From: Thalassotalea sp. ND16A
GTDB lineage: Bacteria > Pseudomonadota > Gammaproteobacteria > Enterobacterales > Alteromonadaceae
NCBI RefSeq assembly: GCF_000764205.1
Contig: NZ_JQDZ01000125.1
Coordinates: 16,918 to 80,917, forward strand
DNA length: 64,000 bases
Direction of reading: 5' to 3'
The translations under genes and the position numbers were made by a program. Below the pieces are notes generated by a model. That model saw only the letters and a program-made list of their open reading frames with translations. It did not search any database and had not been told where the DNA came from. Numbering within the stretch: position 1 is the first letter of the stretch; each line of letters begins with the position of its first letter. Shown here one piece after another: positions 37,800-46,564 of the stretch.

Positions 37800-38345
37800 T
37801 TAAGATGCTTTTTGCAGCTGCACTTTCGGAAAGTCAATTTCCACACGACTCGCCTTACCTAAAATATTAGTCAAAATATTCATTCCTACATGGGTAATGA
37901 TCTCAACAATGTCAGATTCATTAAAGCCGGCATTGCGCACATCTAATAGTTCAGCGCTTGTGACTTCGCCTTTATGTTCTGCCAAAGCCAAAGCAAACTT
38001 AACCGCCGCCGCCGCTTTTGCGTCTTGACTTGTACCGGCACGGTTGGCATCCATTTCTGCGCCAGACAAGCCAGCTTTACTACCAATAGCAGTATGAGCC
38101 GATACACAGTATTGGCAAGCGTTTTGTTCAGCCAAAGCTAAAGCGATGCGCTCTTTGGTTAACGGCTCAAGACTGCCCTCACCAGCAATACTGTGTAAGC
38201 CTAAAAACGCTTTTAACGCGGCCGGTGAATTGGCAAATACTTTCAAAAAATTAGGGACCATGCCCAATTGCGAGGTGATTGCCGAAAACAGTTGTTGTTG
38301 TTCAGTGTTAGCTTGTTCATTAGTTACCAGGTTAATTCTACTCAT
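37800..38345 (-). CDS. AhpD-like carboxymuconolactone decarboxylase family protein
   Basis: 181-residue CMD/AhpD-like protein with the redox motif NACQYCVSAHTAIGSKAG (Cys-x-x-Cys and His). Peroxidase-related in characterised relatives. It is 101 nt upstream of the fusion oxidoreductase on the same strand and divergent from a LysR regulator at 38551, which probably controls the pair. Confidence 0.88.
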   Translation of the reverse strand: MSRINLVTNEQANTEQQQLFSAITSQLGMVPNFLKVFANSPAALKAFLGLHSIAGEGSLEPLTKERIALALAEQNACQYCVSAHTAIGSKAGLSGAEMDANRAGTSQDAKAAAAVKFALALAEHKGEVTSAELLDVRNAGFNESDIVEIITHVGMNILTNILGKASRVEIDFPKVQLQKAS

Positions 38346-38550
38346 AATCTTTACCTTTTGCTGTGGTTGTCGTTTGTTTGGTTGTCGAACTTGACTCGCA
38401 TACTCATAACCGCTCGGTGCTGATTATTGCCACTAGAATTCGCAGCGGCTTTCAGTCAATACCTCGCCAGTGATGTTACTTTGCCAAATTCCACTTGATA
38501 AAAGAATACTCATGATTAACAATTAATTATTGCTTAAAGTGGAATAATGT

Positions 38551-39450
38551 ATGGATAATTTGCATTTAATGACTGTGTTTGTCGCCGTGGCAGAAGAACA
38601 AGGCTTTGCTGCGGGGGCCAGACGGTTAGCAATGTCTCCTCCTGCGGTGACTAGAGCCGTTGCTGCGCTTGAAGAGAAACTTGGGGTGAAATTATTAAAT
38701 CGTACTACCCGCTATGTGCGTACCACCGATGCTGGTTTGCGCTATTTAGCCGACGCCAAGCGAATTTTAAATGATGTGCACATGGCCAATGAAGCGGCTG
38801 CAGGTATTAATGCCGCGCCAACAGGTCATTTGACTATCACCGCCCCCGTAATGTTTGGACGGATGTTTGTGATGCCAGGCATCATAGATTATTTAAACCA
38901 GTATCCAAATACCGAAGTAGACGCGATATTTTTAGACCGAGTGGTCAATTTACTCGAAGAAGGTTTAGATGTCGGGGTAAGAATAGGTGAATTGCCCGAC
39001 TCAAGCATGCGCGCCTTACGCGTGGGCTCGGTGCGCTTAATTTTATGTGCGGCCCCAGACTACCTTGAACAAAACGGAATACCACAACAGCCAGAAGATC
39101 TAAATCAGCATACCATCATTTCAGCACGGGCAATGAATAACTCAAGCGATTGGCGATTCGAGCAGCAAGACAAAACATACAATGTGAATATTAAACCCAG
39201 AATTACGGTTACCACCAATGATGCGGCGATAGAGGCCGCATTGTCAGGGTTTGGCATCACCCGTTTATTGTCTTATCAGGTAGCACCTTTTCTAGCTTCC
39301 GGGCAACTAAAAATTGTTATGGAAAACTATGAGCCTGCCGCTAAGCCCATTCATATCGTGCATCGAGAAAGCCACCTCAGCACCGCAAAAGTTCGCGCTT
39401 TTATTGATTTGATGGCAGAGCGATTAAGAAACGATAACGCATTGAATTAA
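38551..39450 (+). CDS. LysR-family transcriptional regulator
   Basis: 299 residues: N-terminal winged HTH (LMTVFVAVAEEQGFAAGARR, VTRAVAALEEKLGVKLLNRT) and substrate-binding domain (about 90-290). Close to the CrgA-like subgroup. The 205-nt divergent gap toward the AhpD-like gene is the expected operator site. The inducer is unknown; oxidative or quinone-type stress is a guess from the neighbours. Confidence 0.93.
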   Translation: MDNLHLMTVFVAVAEEQGFAAGARRLAMSPPAVTRAVAALEEKLGVKLLNRTTRYVRTTDAGLRYLADAKRILNDVHMANEAAAGINAAPTGHLTITAPVMFGRMFVMPGIIDYLNQYPNTEVDAIFLDRVVNLLEEGLDVGVRIGELPDSSMRALRVGSVRLILCAAPDYLEQNGIPQQPEDLNQHTIISARAMNNSSDWRFEQQDKTYNVNIKPRITVTTNDAAIEAALSGFGITRLLSYQVAPFLASGQLKIVMENYEPAAKPIHIVHRESHLSTAKVRAFIDLMAERLRNDNALN

Positions 39451-39455
39451 CTGTT

Positions 39456-40055
39456 TTAGAAGCTTTTTCTACCAGAAAAAGCATGCGAAAGCGTATTGCC
39501 ATCGACAAACTCTAATTCACCACCAACCGGTACCCCATGAGCAATACGGGTACTGATAATTTGATATTTTTTGGCGATTTCGGCAATAAAATGCGCGGTT
39601 GCTTCGCCTTCAACCGTTGGGTTGGTGGCTAAAATCATTTCATCAAATTCATTAGTTGCCAGTAAGGCGTCTAATTTATCCAGGCCTAATTCGTCCGGAC
39701 CAATACCATCAATAGGTGATAAGTGCCCCATTAACACAAAATATCGTCCGGTAAATTCACCGGTCTGCTCTATTGCTAAAATATCAGCAGGCGATTCAAC
39801 CACACACAACATGCGTTTTAATTGTCGTTTCGGACTTTGACAAATTTCACAATAATCGAGTTCGGTGAAGGTTCGACAGCCCTTACAATAACCGACGTCT
39901 TCCATCGCACTGGCTAAGCTGGTTGCCAGTTTTTGCCCACCGATGCGGTTACGCTCTAATAAATGAAACGCCATACGCTGTGCCGATTTTGGCCCAACGC
40001 CAGGTAAACATTTTAAACTATCGATTAGCTCTTGCACTAAAGGGCTTAATTTCAT
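39456..40055 (-). CDS. recR: Recombination protein RecR
   Basis: RecFOR-pathway DNA clamp. 199 residues: HhH region [20 protein letters not shown], Cys4 zinc finger ([17 protein letters not shown]) and Toprim ([13 protein letters not shown]). The start MKLSPLVQ at 40055 fits the family; the frame extends to 40127 without support. In E. coli recR is directly before htpG; here an accessory block separates them and ybaB/dnaX are absent upstream. Confidence 0.96.
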   Translation of the reverse strand: MKLSPLVQELIDSLKCLPGVGPKSAQRMAFHLLERNRIGGQKLATSLASAMEDVGYCKGCRTFTELDYCEICQSPKRQLKRMLCVVESPADILAIEQTGEFTGRYFVLMGHLSPIDGIGPDELGLDKLDALLATNEFDEMILATNPTVEGEATAHFIAEIAKKYQIISTRIAHGVPVGGELEFVDGNTLSHAFSGRKSF

Positions 40056-40249
40056 CTGAGTACTTTCAACTATTTTTATAATAAAACAAATTGGCAAAAG
40101 CTTACCAAAAACAGCCACGCAAAGCACTCGAAATTATCGTCAATCCACTTGCTATGAAACCCGGCGAAATTGAAGGTAAGTTAAACTTTTTGATATTAAA
40201 TTGAGAACTGCTACTATGTTTTACCAATCAAAAAAAAGAAACCGATTCC

Positions 40250-41929
40250 ATGTCAAAGATTTCTCTGGCGACAATGCCTCATCGCTTTTTAACTGCCGCA
40301 GTTTTATTGTCGGTTAGTGCTTTTACGTCATCAGTGTTAGCCGAAAGCACAGTGATCGAAAATATCAATGGCTATACATTAAAGGATAATCAACTGCTAA
40401 AGTTTAATGCCATTAAGTTTAGCAATGACAAAATTGACAAACTGTATCTGCCCGGAGAAAACGTTAAACCTGGCGATAGCGCCAACATTATTGATGGCCA
40501 AGGTAAAACACTAATCCCCGGGTTAATTGATGCTCACGGTCATGTTCTAAGTTATGGATTGAGTTTACTTAGAGCCGATGTCAGTGCAACCGGCTCAGAG
40601 GCTGATGCAGTAAAGCGCGTGCTGGAATACGCCAAAAACAATCCGCAAATGGCCTGGATACAGGGCAGAGGCTGGAATCAGGTGCAATGGCCAAGCAATC
40701 AGTATCCTAGTGCCGCAAGCCTTGATAAACACTTTAAAGATACCCCTGTGGTGTTAGGTCGGGTTGATGGTCATGCCATCTGGGTAAATTCGAAAGCGAT
40801 GCAATTAGCGGGCATCAGCAAGGCGACCGTCGATGTCGAAGGCGGACAAATCATCCGCGATAGTAATGGCGATGCCAGCGGCGTATTTGTCGATAATGCG
40901 ATGAGTTTGATCTATTCGAAGATCCCAGCCCTCAGCCAGAAAGAGACACAACATGCGCTTAAAATTGCGATGCGAGCTTTAGCCAGCGTTGGTCTCACCA
41001 GTGTTCATGATGCCGGAATTTCTTCCTCCAACATTGCCGCTTTTAAACAGCTAAGCAGCAATAATGAGATGGTGATCCGGGTAAATGCGATGATTGATGT
41101 GACCGACAATCAATGGCAGCAGCAAATGGCGAAAGGACCTTTTGCCAGTGACGATATGATGTTAACCATCAATAGTGTTAAAATTTCCGCCGATGGCGCA
41201 TTGGGCTCAAGGGGCGCTGCGTTAATTGCCGATTATTCAGATAAACCGCATCACCAAGGCTTGCTATTGCATAGTGAAGCTGATTTAAGGAGATTAATCA
41301 AAACCTCAATGCAGGCAGGGTTTCAGGTTAACACCCATGCCATTGGCGATAATGCCAATAAAATGGTGATCGATAAATACCAGGCATTAATTAAGGAAAC
41401 GAAGAGTAAGCACCTCCGCCATCGGGTAGAACATGCACAAGTGCTGCGCATAGAAGACATTCCTCGTTTTGCTGAAAATGGCATTATTGCCTCTATGCAG
41501 GCAACTCATGCGACAAGTGACAAAAATATGGCCGAAGACAGGCTGGGAAGTGATAGAATAAAAGGCGCTTATGCGTGGCGCTCATTACTTGCCAACAATG
41601 CCGTAATTGCTGCGGGCTCAGATTTTCCAGTAGAGTCCCCTAACCCATTTTTTGGATTGCACGCGTCAATTACTCGGCAAGATAAACAAAACCAGCCGAT
41701 AAATGGTTGGTATTCAAATGAAGGCATGAGTATGATTGAAGCGTTTAAGTCATTTACCTTAGATGCTGCTTATGCCGGCCATCAAGAAACCATTATCGGC
41801 AGTTTGCAAGAAAATAAGAAAGCCGACTTTATTTTGCTCGACCAAGATATTTTCACCATTAAGCCTGAGCATATTTGGCAAACCAAAGTGTTACAAACTT
41901 GGGTGAACGGTAAGCAAGTTACGCCCTAA
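40250..41929 (+). CDS. Exported amidohydrolase (YtcJ-like)
   Basis: 559-residue metal-dependent amidohydrolase. A signal peptide (to about residue 31, ...SSVLAES) is followed by the metal site IDAHGHVLSYGL, INTHAIGDNAN-type VNTHAIGDNANKMV, HRVEHAQVL, and AAGSDFPVESPNPFFGL near the C-terminus. Related proteins hydrolyse cyclic amides or formamides; the substrate here is unknown. It is a single gene, divergent from recR. Confidence 0.88.
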   Translation: MSKISLATMPHRFLTAAVLLSVSAFTSSVLAESTVIENINGYTLKDNQLLKFNAIKFSNDKIDKLYLPGENVKPGDSANIIDGQGKTLIPGLIDAHGHVLSYGLSLLRADVSATGSEADAVKRVLEYAKNNPQMAWIQGRGWNQVQWPSNQYPSAASLDKHFKDTPVVLGRVDGHAIWVNSKAMQLAGISKATVDVEGGQIIRDSNGDASGVFVDNAMSLIYSKIPALSQKETQHALKIAMRALASVGLTSVHDAGISSSNIAAFKQLSSNNEMVIRVNAMIDVTDNQWQQQMAKGPFASDDMMLTINSVKISADGALGSRGAALIADYSDKPHHQGLLLHSEADLRRLIKTSMQAGFQVNTHAIGDNANKMVIDKYQALIKETKSKHLRHRVEHAQVLRIEDIPRFAENGIIASMQATHATSDKNMAEDRLGSDRIKGAYAWRSLLANNAVIAAGSDFPVESPNPFFGLHASITRQDKQNQPINGWYSNEGMSMIEAFKSFTLDAAYAGHQETIIGSLQENKKADFILLDQDIFTIKPEHIWQTKVLQTWVNGKQVTP

Positions 41930-42009
41930 ATGATGAAAGTGGTTTACCAAGATAAATCACAAAACACATTACCCCTTTAAAATTTATTACTATAGAAGAT
42001 CCTATTACT

Positions 42010-42603
42010 ATGAAAAAATTATTACCACTTTGCATCGCCGCCTCACTTTGTTGTGCTTCATTTGTACAAGCACAAGAAGAAACTGTCGGTCTTGTTGTTG
42101 CAGGCGATAAACCTATCACCCTGCTTGGTAAGCAAGTGTTTAAAGGTGACAAAGCACCAAATTTTGACGTGGTCGATCAGCGTTTTGCCAAAGTTAAGCT
42201 TACCGATTTTTCCAATCAAACAGTGTTGATCTCGGTAGTACCAAGTTTAGATACCGGAGTGTGTTCACTGCAAACCAAACGCTTCAATGAAGAAGTGGCA
42301 AATTTACCCGAAGACGTGGCAATGTTAACCATTAGTAATGACTTACCGTTTGCGCAAAAGCGTTTTTGTGCTGCCGAAGGGGTAGACAAGTTAAAAGTGT
42401 TATCCGATTCGGTGTGGCGTGACTTTGGTGAAAAATATGGTTTATTAATCAAAGATATGGGGCTGTTAAGTCGAGCTATTTTTGTTGTCGATAAAAGTGG
42501 CAAAGTGGCTTACAAAGAATTGGTTGCCGATATCTCAACTCATCCAGATTACGAAGCGGCCTTAGCGGCGGTTAAAGAAGCGAATAGTTTAGCGGCTAAC
42601 TAA
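42010..42603 (+). CDS. tpx: Thiol peroxidase Tpx with signal peptide
   Basis: Atypical 2-Cys peroxiredoxin. Peroxidatic Cys in SVVPSLDTGVCSLQTKRFN and resolving Cys in QKRFCAAEGVDKL. A signal peptide (MKKLLPLCIAASLCCASFVQ, cut near AQA-like site) precedes the Tpx domain, so the 197-residue protein is likely periplasmic, unlike cytosolic 168-residue E. coli Tpx. SD-like sequence is weak. Followed by two copies of a dispersed repeat. Confidence 0.92.
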   Translation: MKKLLPLCIAASLCCASFVQAQEETVGLVVAGDKPITLLGKQVFKGDKAPNFDVVDQRFAKVKLTDFSNQTVLISVVPSLDTGVCSLQTKRFNEEVANLPEDVAMLTISNDLPFAQKRFCAAEGVDKLKVLSDSVWRDFGEKYGLLIKDMGLLSRAIFVVDKSGKVAYKELVADISTHPDYEAALAAVKEANSLAAN

Positions 42604-42611
42604 AAAATAAA

Positions 42612-42704
42612 AGCTTCTGGCTACGAGCTTCGGGCAGACTTGGTATTGTTACACGATCGGCCAATTCATCAAATACACAGCCCGGGGCCAGTAGCTCGTT
42701 GCTT
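42612..42704. repeat. About 95-bp palindromic repeat (GCTTCTGGC family), copy 2
   Basis: Shares AGCTTCTGGCT, TTGGTATTGTTACACGAT, AATTCATCAAATACACAG and CCCG...AGCTCG with the copies at 14467 and 42771. It lies 8 nt after the tpx stop. Confidence 0.75.
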
Positions 42705-42770
42705 ATAACAATCCCGCTCAAAAGGCCTCCTGCCTGCCGGGTATTAGCACTTTAATGTACAAAATATAAT

Positions 42771-42862
42771 AGCTTCTGGCTTCGAGCAGCATTGGTATTG
42801 TTAGACGATAGGTGAATTGATCAAATACACGGCCCGTAGCTAGTTGCTAGTAGTTCGTTGCT
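42771..42862. repeat. About 95-bp palindromic repeat, copy 3
   Basis: Contains AGCTTCTGGCTTCGAGCAG, TTGGTATTGTTAGACGATAG, TCAAATACAC and GGCCCGTAGCTAG. It runs to the stop codon of the DUF924 gene. Copies 2 and 3 are direct repeats 159 bp apart. Confidence 0.75.
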
Positions 42863-43475
42863 AATTTCTCGTTTGACCAAAGTTAACACCTTTTTCAATA
42901 AATTCTATTTCTTCAGCTGTTGATACTCTGCCAAGTACTTGGTTGCGATACGGAAAACGACCAAACTGTTCAATAATGTCTAAATGCAACTTGGCAAATT
43001 CCAGCGAACTTCGAATAAACTGTCGTTGTTTTTCCCCTTGGTACTCTTGCTGCAAGCGCTGAAACTCAACCACGCAACGTTGTTGCATATTAATGTCTTC
43101 AGCATGCTCTAACGGGTGATAAAAGAAACTTCTTTCCACTAGAGATAATTGTTTGTCATAGCCCTTTGCTAATCCTAACAAGCAATATTGCAGCGCTAAA
43201 TGATCACTTTTAAAGGCCTTATCCGTGCCTCGATACATATTTCTCGGCAGCTGATCGAGCACAATAATTAACGCCATTGTGCCTTTCGCCGTTTCAGACC
43301 AACAATTGAGCTGCCCTTGCAATGCCCGTTCATATAAATGCTCAAACTGGCGGGTAATAGTGGCATCATCTTGAGCTGTTGACAGGTACCAAAGCTGGTT
43401 TTTCTTGGCTGCTGAAAGCTCTTGCTCAATTTTTCCAAACCAAAAATCGATAATAACGTTAATATTTTTATCCAT
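42861..43475 (-). CDS. DUF924 family protein
   Basis: 204-residue helical protein of the DUF924 family (TPR-like fold): IDFWFGKIEQEL at the N-terminus, IIVLDQLPRNMYRGTDKAF in the middle and IIEQFGRFPYRN near the C-terminus are diagnostic. Function unknown. It is isolated, divergent from hsp20. Confidence 0.9.
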   Translation of the reverse strand: MDKNINVIIDFWFGKIEQELSAAKKNQLWYLSTAQDDATITRQFEHLYERALQGQLNCWSETAKGTMALIIVLDQLPRNMYRGTDKAFKSDHLALQYCLLGLAKGYDKQLSLVERSFFYHPLEHAEDINMQQRCVVEFQRLQQEYQGEKQRQFIRSSLEFAKLHLDIIEQFGRFPYRNQVLGRVSTAEEIEFIEKGVNFGQTRN

Positions 43476-43545
43476 GATTTTTCCTTGTTTTTCAATTAAT
43501 TATATAGTTCACAGTGGAAAAATTAAATTTTTTTTCAGACTTTCC

Positions 43546-43573
43546 CTTGAAAAAGAAACGAACGTCCGCATCT
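43546..43573 (+). promoter_or_regulatory. Sigma32-like heat-shock promoter of hsp20
   Basis: CTTGAAA (perfect), 13-nt spacer, CCGCATCT (one mismatch to CCCCATNT). It gives a leader of about 170 nt before the ATG at 43751. Confidence 0.82.
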
Positions 43574-43723
43574 TTTATATTGTAGTCGCCATAAAGGGTC
43601 TACACCGTTAAAGTGAAAACAGTTTCATTTAACACAATAACCGCCAGTTCTTAAAGAATGGCACATTTATTATCAGATCAATCTAAACGTGCATTAACAA
43701 AACCGCACAGATTTGATAACTCA

Positions 43724-43747
43724 CATATTGCTAAATAATAGGATATG
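43724..43747 (+). promoter_or_regulatory. ROSE-like RNA thermometer hairpin covering the hsp20 ribosome site
   Basis: CATATT(G)CT pairs with AGGATATG: C-G, A-U, U-A, A-U, U-A, U-G, bulged G, C-G, U-A, with loop AAATAAT. The UUGCU strand opposite AGGA with a bulged G is the hallmark of ROSE elements in ibpA-type leaders. The hairpin hides the Shine-Dalgarno AGGA 7 nt before the start codon; heating would open it. Confidence 0.85.
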
Positions 43748-43750
43748 ACT

Positions 43751-44206
43751 ATGCGTACAATTACTAAAGATTTCAGCCCTCTATACCGTTCATTCATTGG
43801 TGCCGAGCACTTAGCTCAATTAATGGACAAAGCCTCAAGAGCCGACAAGCAACCGGCTTACCCTCCGTACAATATTGAATCGATTGCCGAGGATAAATAC
43901 CGAATTACTATGGCCGTTGCCGGATTTGTTGATGCCGAGTTGGACATCGAATCAAAAGAAAACTCCCTAATCGTTACCGGCACGAAAGCCGCAAAAGATG
44001 AAGCAGATAAGAACTTTCTCTATCAAGGTATAGCCGAACGTAACTTTGAACGAAAATTTCAATTAGGAGATCATGTAAAAGTTGTTTCTGCTCACATGGA
44101 AAATGGCTTATTACACATTGATTTGGTGCGCGAAATACCAGAAGCCTTAAAACCTCGTAAAATAGCCATAAATGGCAAAAGTTTACTCGAAGGAAATGCT
44201 AACTAA
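43751..44206 (+). CDS. Small heat-shock protein, IbpA-like Hsp20
   Basis: 151-residue alpha-crystallin protein. PLYRSFIGAEHL at the N-terminus and YPPYNIESIAEDKYRITMAV, then YQGIAERNFERKFQLGDHV, then ENGLLHIDL and the C-terminal IAI-type motif place it with IbpA/B, holdases that bind aggregating proteins. ATG 43751 is chosen because AGGA is 7 nt upstream and sits in the thermometer; ATG 43745 is only 1 nt from it. A single ibp gene, with its own terminator. Confidence 0.93.
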   Translation: MRTITKDFSPLYRSFIGAEHLAQLMDKASRADKQPAYPPYNIESIAEDKYRITMAVAGFVDAELDIESKENSLIVTGTKAAKDEADKNFLYQGIAERNFERKFQLGDHVKVVSAHMENGLLHIDLVREIPEALKPRKIAINGKSLLEGNAN

Positions 44207-44271
44207 GGTCTGACTTGCTCGCGCAAACTGCCAATTTAATCATTGGCAAACTTTTCTCCCTATGACATTTT

Positions 44272-44295
44272 GCCCAGCTAACGCTGGGCTTTTTT
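44272..44295 (+). terminator. Rho-independent terminator after hsp20
   Basis: GCCCAGC, loop TAAC, GCTGGGC, then six T residues; 66 nt after the stop. Confidence 0.93.
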
Positions 44296-44489
44296 GTACA
44301 GGGATGTATTTATCCACGACAGGCAGGATAGCCTTTAGAATGGGTTTGTTCATGTACGTATAGGAGCTTATACTTAACACACATTTTCAACATGGACGTT
44401 GTGTACAAGAGCAATGCATTAATACATAGATGTATGTAAGTAGAATAACGCAGGAGCAGTTATCGAAGGAGCAATTGCCGGAGAGGAAC

Positions 44490-44963
44490 TTATCCTTCGG
44501 GAATGATCTCTGTCACTACTTCGGTTTTCACTGAATTTGCAATAAAGCACTGGCCATGGGATTGATGATGCATTTTTTCCAATTGCTTTATCGTTGGATA
44601 CTTTTCACCTGAGAATTTAACCTGTGGGCGCAGAGTCACCTTTGTCATGCTAATCTTGCCTTGACTGTCTTTATCCATGACGCCAAGAGCGTGATCAAGG
44701 TATTTATCAACGATGAAATTCCGCTGCGCTGCTATTTGTAAAAAAAACAACATATGGCAACTTGAAAGAGAGGCAATAAAGGCTTCTTCAGGATCTACAT
44801 TTTCCTCAACTGAGTATGGCAGAGGAACAATATGTGGTGATGGCGATGCCGCCACGGTTGCTCCGCCATCAAAATCCCATCGATGCGCTCTGCTATATTT
44901 ATTATCGATAAACTTTTCTTTGTCATCTCTTTGCCATATTACCTTGGCGGTATATTCGGACAT
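44490..44963 (-). CDS. OsmC-family peroxide/organic hydroperoxide-related protein
   Basis: 157-residue OsmC-like protein. Peroxidatic Cys in IASLSSCHMLFFLQIAAQ and the second Cys in SHGQCFIANSVKTE are both present, so thiol peroxidase activity is plausible. ATG 44963 (MSEYTAKVIWQR) is chosen; GGGGA lies about 7 nt upstream, and the ATG at 44975 has nothing. It is divergent from a deleted LysR gene that may once have controlled it. Confidence 0.9.
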   Translation of the reverse strand: MSEYTAKVIWQRDDKEKFIDNKYSRAHRWDFDGGATVAASPSPHIVPLPYSVEENVDPEEAFIASLSSCHMLFFLQIAAQRNFIVDKYLDHALGVMDKDSQGKISMTKVTLRPQVKFSGEKYPTIKQLEKMHHQSHGQCFIANSVKTEVVTEIIPEG

Positions 44964-45082
44964 GGTTTTCCCCATTTATTGGCGCTGCCATCACTGTTGA
45001 ACGAATGTTCATTATGGCTTGATAAATGTGTTGAAAGGAAGCGACAATATTTCAACATGAGTTGAGGATAATTCACATCCTG

Positions 45083-45478
45083 ATGAGCAATAACATTTCA
45101 TTTTCTGCTATACACACATTTACCGTAGTCGCAAAGGAGCTTAGCTTTACTCGAGCAGCCGGAATTGAAGATGAACCTGGGGGGATTTCCTGGAGGAGCT
45201 GGTTACGGAATTTTTCCATTGAAAAGCCCGCAGAGTTGAATCAAATGTGGTTTCGCCATGTTTCTATGGCGATATTGGCCGCAAAACTAAAACAAGGAAT
45301 TGCGTTGGGTTGGCATCAAATGGTAATCGACGACATAGCCAACGGTCAGTTATGTCGGTTGACAGATAGTGAGGTCTGTACAACTTATAGTTATTACCTT
45401 GTTGCTCCGAGTAGATCATGGAAAAATAAATCCTTTAGTCATTTTTCATCCTGGCTGGAGGAACAAATGTCTTATTAA
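45083..45478 (+). pseudogene. LysR regulator with a large in-frame internal deletion
   Basis: The first about 23 residues (ISFSAIHTFTVVAKELSFTR) are the start of a LysR HTH, and after RAA the sequence jumps to the C-terminal third of a GcvA-like effector domain (WRSWLRNF, AAKLKQGIALGWHQMVIDDI, YYLVAPSRSWKN, FSSWLEEQM). Only about 131 of roughly 300 residues remain, and the recognition helix is gone, so it cannot bind DNA as a LysR protein. The frame is open from a TTG at 45062. Junction near 45160. Confidence 0.82.
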
Positions 45479-45575
45479 CAGGTATCGTTCTAACTAACTA
45501 TTACAAATTATATTATTTTCAAAGAAACTCTCTAATTAAAACAGCAAGTATTGCAGCGGATAAATTGAATTTATT

Positions 45576-45695
45576 TTGCGTTTAACACAAATTTCTCTGA
45601 CGGCCGTGCTCTCACAGACGCAGAACGATCCTAAAATAAGTGTTCAAGGGTTTGCAGAAATTTTAAGCTGGGTTGAAGGTAAAGATAAAAAGTAA
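45576..45695 (+). pseudogene. Possible gene fragment
   Basis: A 39-codon stretch ending in TAA reads like coding sequence (LTQISLTAVLSQTQNDPKIS, then VQGFAEILSWVEGKDKK) and has only a TTG start with no ribosome site. Family not recognised; probably a C-terminal remnant. The rest of 45479-45736 shows nothing. Confidence 0.25.
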
Positions 45696-45736
45696 AATGT
45701 GGTCTAATATGTATATAATTTCACCGGGAGAAACTC

Positions 45737-46126
45737 ATGAATTTATACAAAAAAAAATCTGTATCCAGATTATTTCCACTCGTCATTATGTTCGGTCTTA
45801 TCAGTACCTCTGTTTTCGCCGATCAAATACCGGCTCCTGATGCATCCCAAAAAGCCGCAATAGATAAAATGCATCACAAACTGCATATTGATCAGGCCCC
45901 CTTTAAAGCACAAGAAGTGCAGGCACTTAAAGAACTCAATGAAATGACCATCCTTGATGATGTTAAACTTGAAAAAGTTAATGTCAAGATTGATGAACTT
46001 ATGGCGGCAAAAACACAGATCATGCGCCTCAGATATGAACACCTGATCGAAATGCGTGCAATTCTTTCCGATGCGCAAAAAATACCATACGACAAGAACG
46101 TATTAAAGCGATCGGCTGTTAAGTAA
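45737..46126 (+). CDS. Small exported Spy/CpxP-like protein
   Basis: 129 residues with a signal peptide (SRLFPLVIMFGLISTSVFA-DQ) and a helical, charged body. The segment YEHLIEMRAILSDAQKI resembles the LTPEQ-type helix of periplasmic Spy/CpxP proteins, which bind unfolded proteins or sense metals. A canonical pair of LTxxQ motifs is not present, so the family link is tentative. CGGGAGAAA precedes the ATG. It meets a decayed hydrolase gene tail to tail. Confidence 0.6.
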   Translation: MNLYKKKSVSRLFPLVIMFGLISTSVFADQIPAPDASQKAAIDKMHHKLHIDQAPFKAQEVQALKELNEMTILDDVKLEKVNVKIDELMAAKTQIMRLRYEHLIEMRAILSDAQKIPYDKNVLKRSAVK

Positions 46127-46410
46127 TTAATAATCAGCCGTTGCAGCATCAACGTTTTCTAAATGAGCAACCTTATCGACAAAGTCCATAACTTGGCCTC
46201 GCAATTCACTGTCTGGTGCAAATAAATGAAATGCCACAGGCTCGTATAGCGATAGACTTAATAATCGCTTTGAATTTTCGATAGCTAATTAATTAATGCT
46301 CGCCACTGTTTATTGGAGCTTAACGAGCTATGCAATAACACTATAGCTTCTTTATTGACATCGGAAGTACCGCCAATTGCCTCAACGCCTTGCAAAATAC
46401 TTTTACTCAC
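46127..46410 (-). pseudogene. Decayed alpha/beta hydrolase gene
   Basis: From GTG 46410 the frame gives SKSILQGVEAIGG, then EAIVLLHSSLSSNKQWRALI, an alpha/beta-hydrolase start, and then a stop. In a second frame it continues with SKRLLSLSLYEPVAFHLFAP and ends MDFVDKVAHLENVDAATADY-stop. The region with the nucleophile elbow and about 80 residues, plus the C-terminal His part, are missing. Confidence 0.72.
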
Positions 46411-46564
46411 CTAGTCTGCTCACATTTAATCGTTTTTTCACTATTATCGCGCCCTGTCAGTATTTGTCAAAATTAACAAAACACGGGTCATATTATGATT
46501 AATTTGATTTAACTCAAAAGCTCAACTAATTGGATCTTTATACTAAAAACAAAGGAGATAAATT

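Noticed and set aside
43745..43753. ATG at 43745 as hsp20 start
   Set aside because: It lies inside the thermometer hairpin with AGGA only 1 nt away, whereas 43751 has ideal 7-nt spacing and matches the family start.
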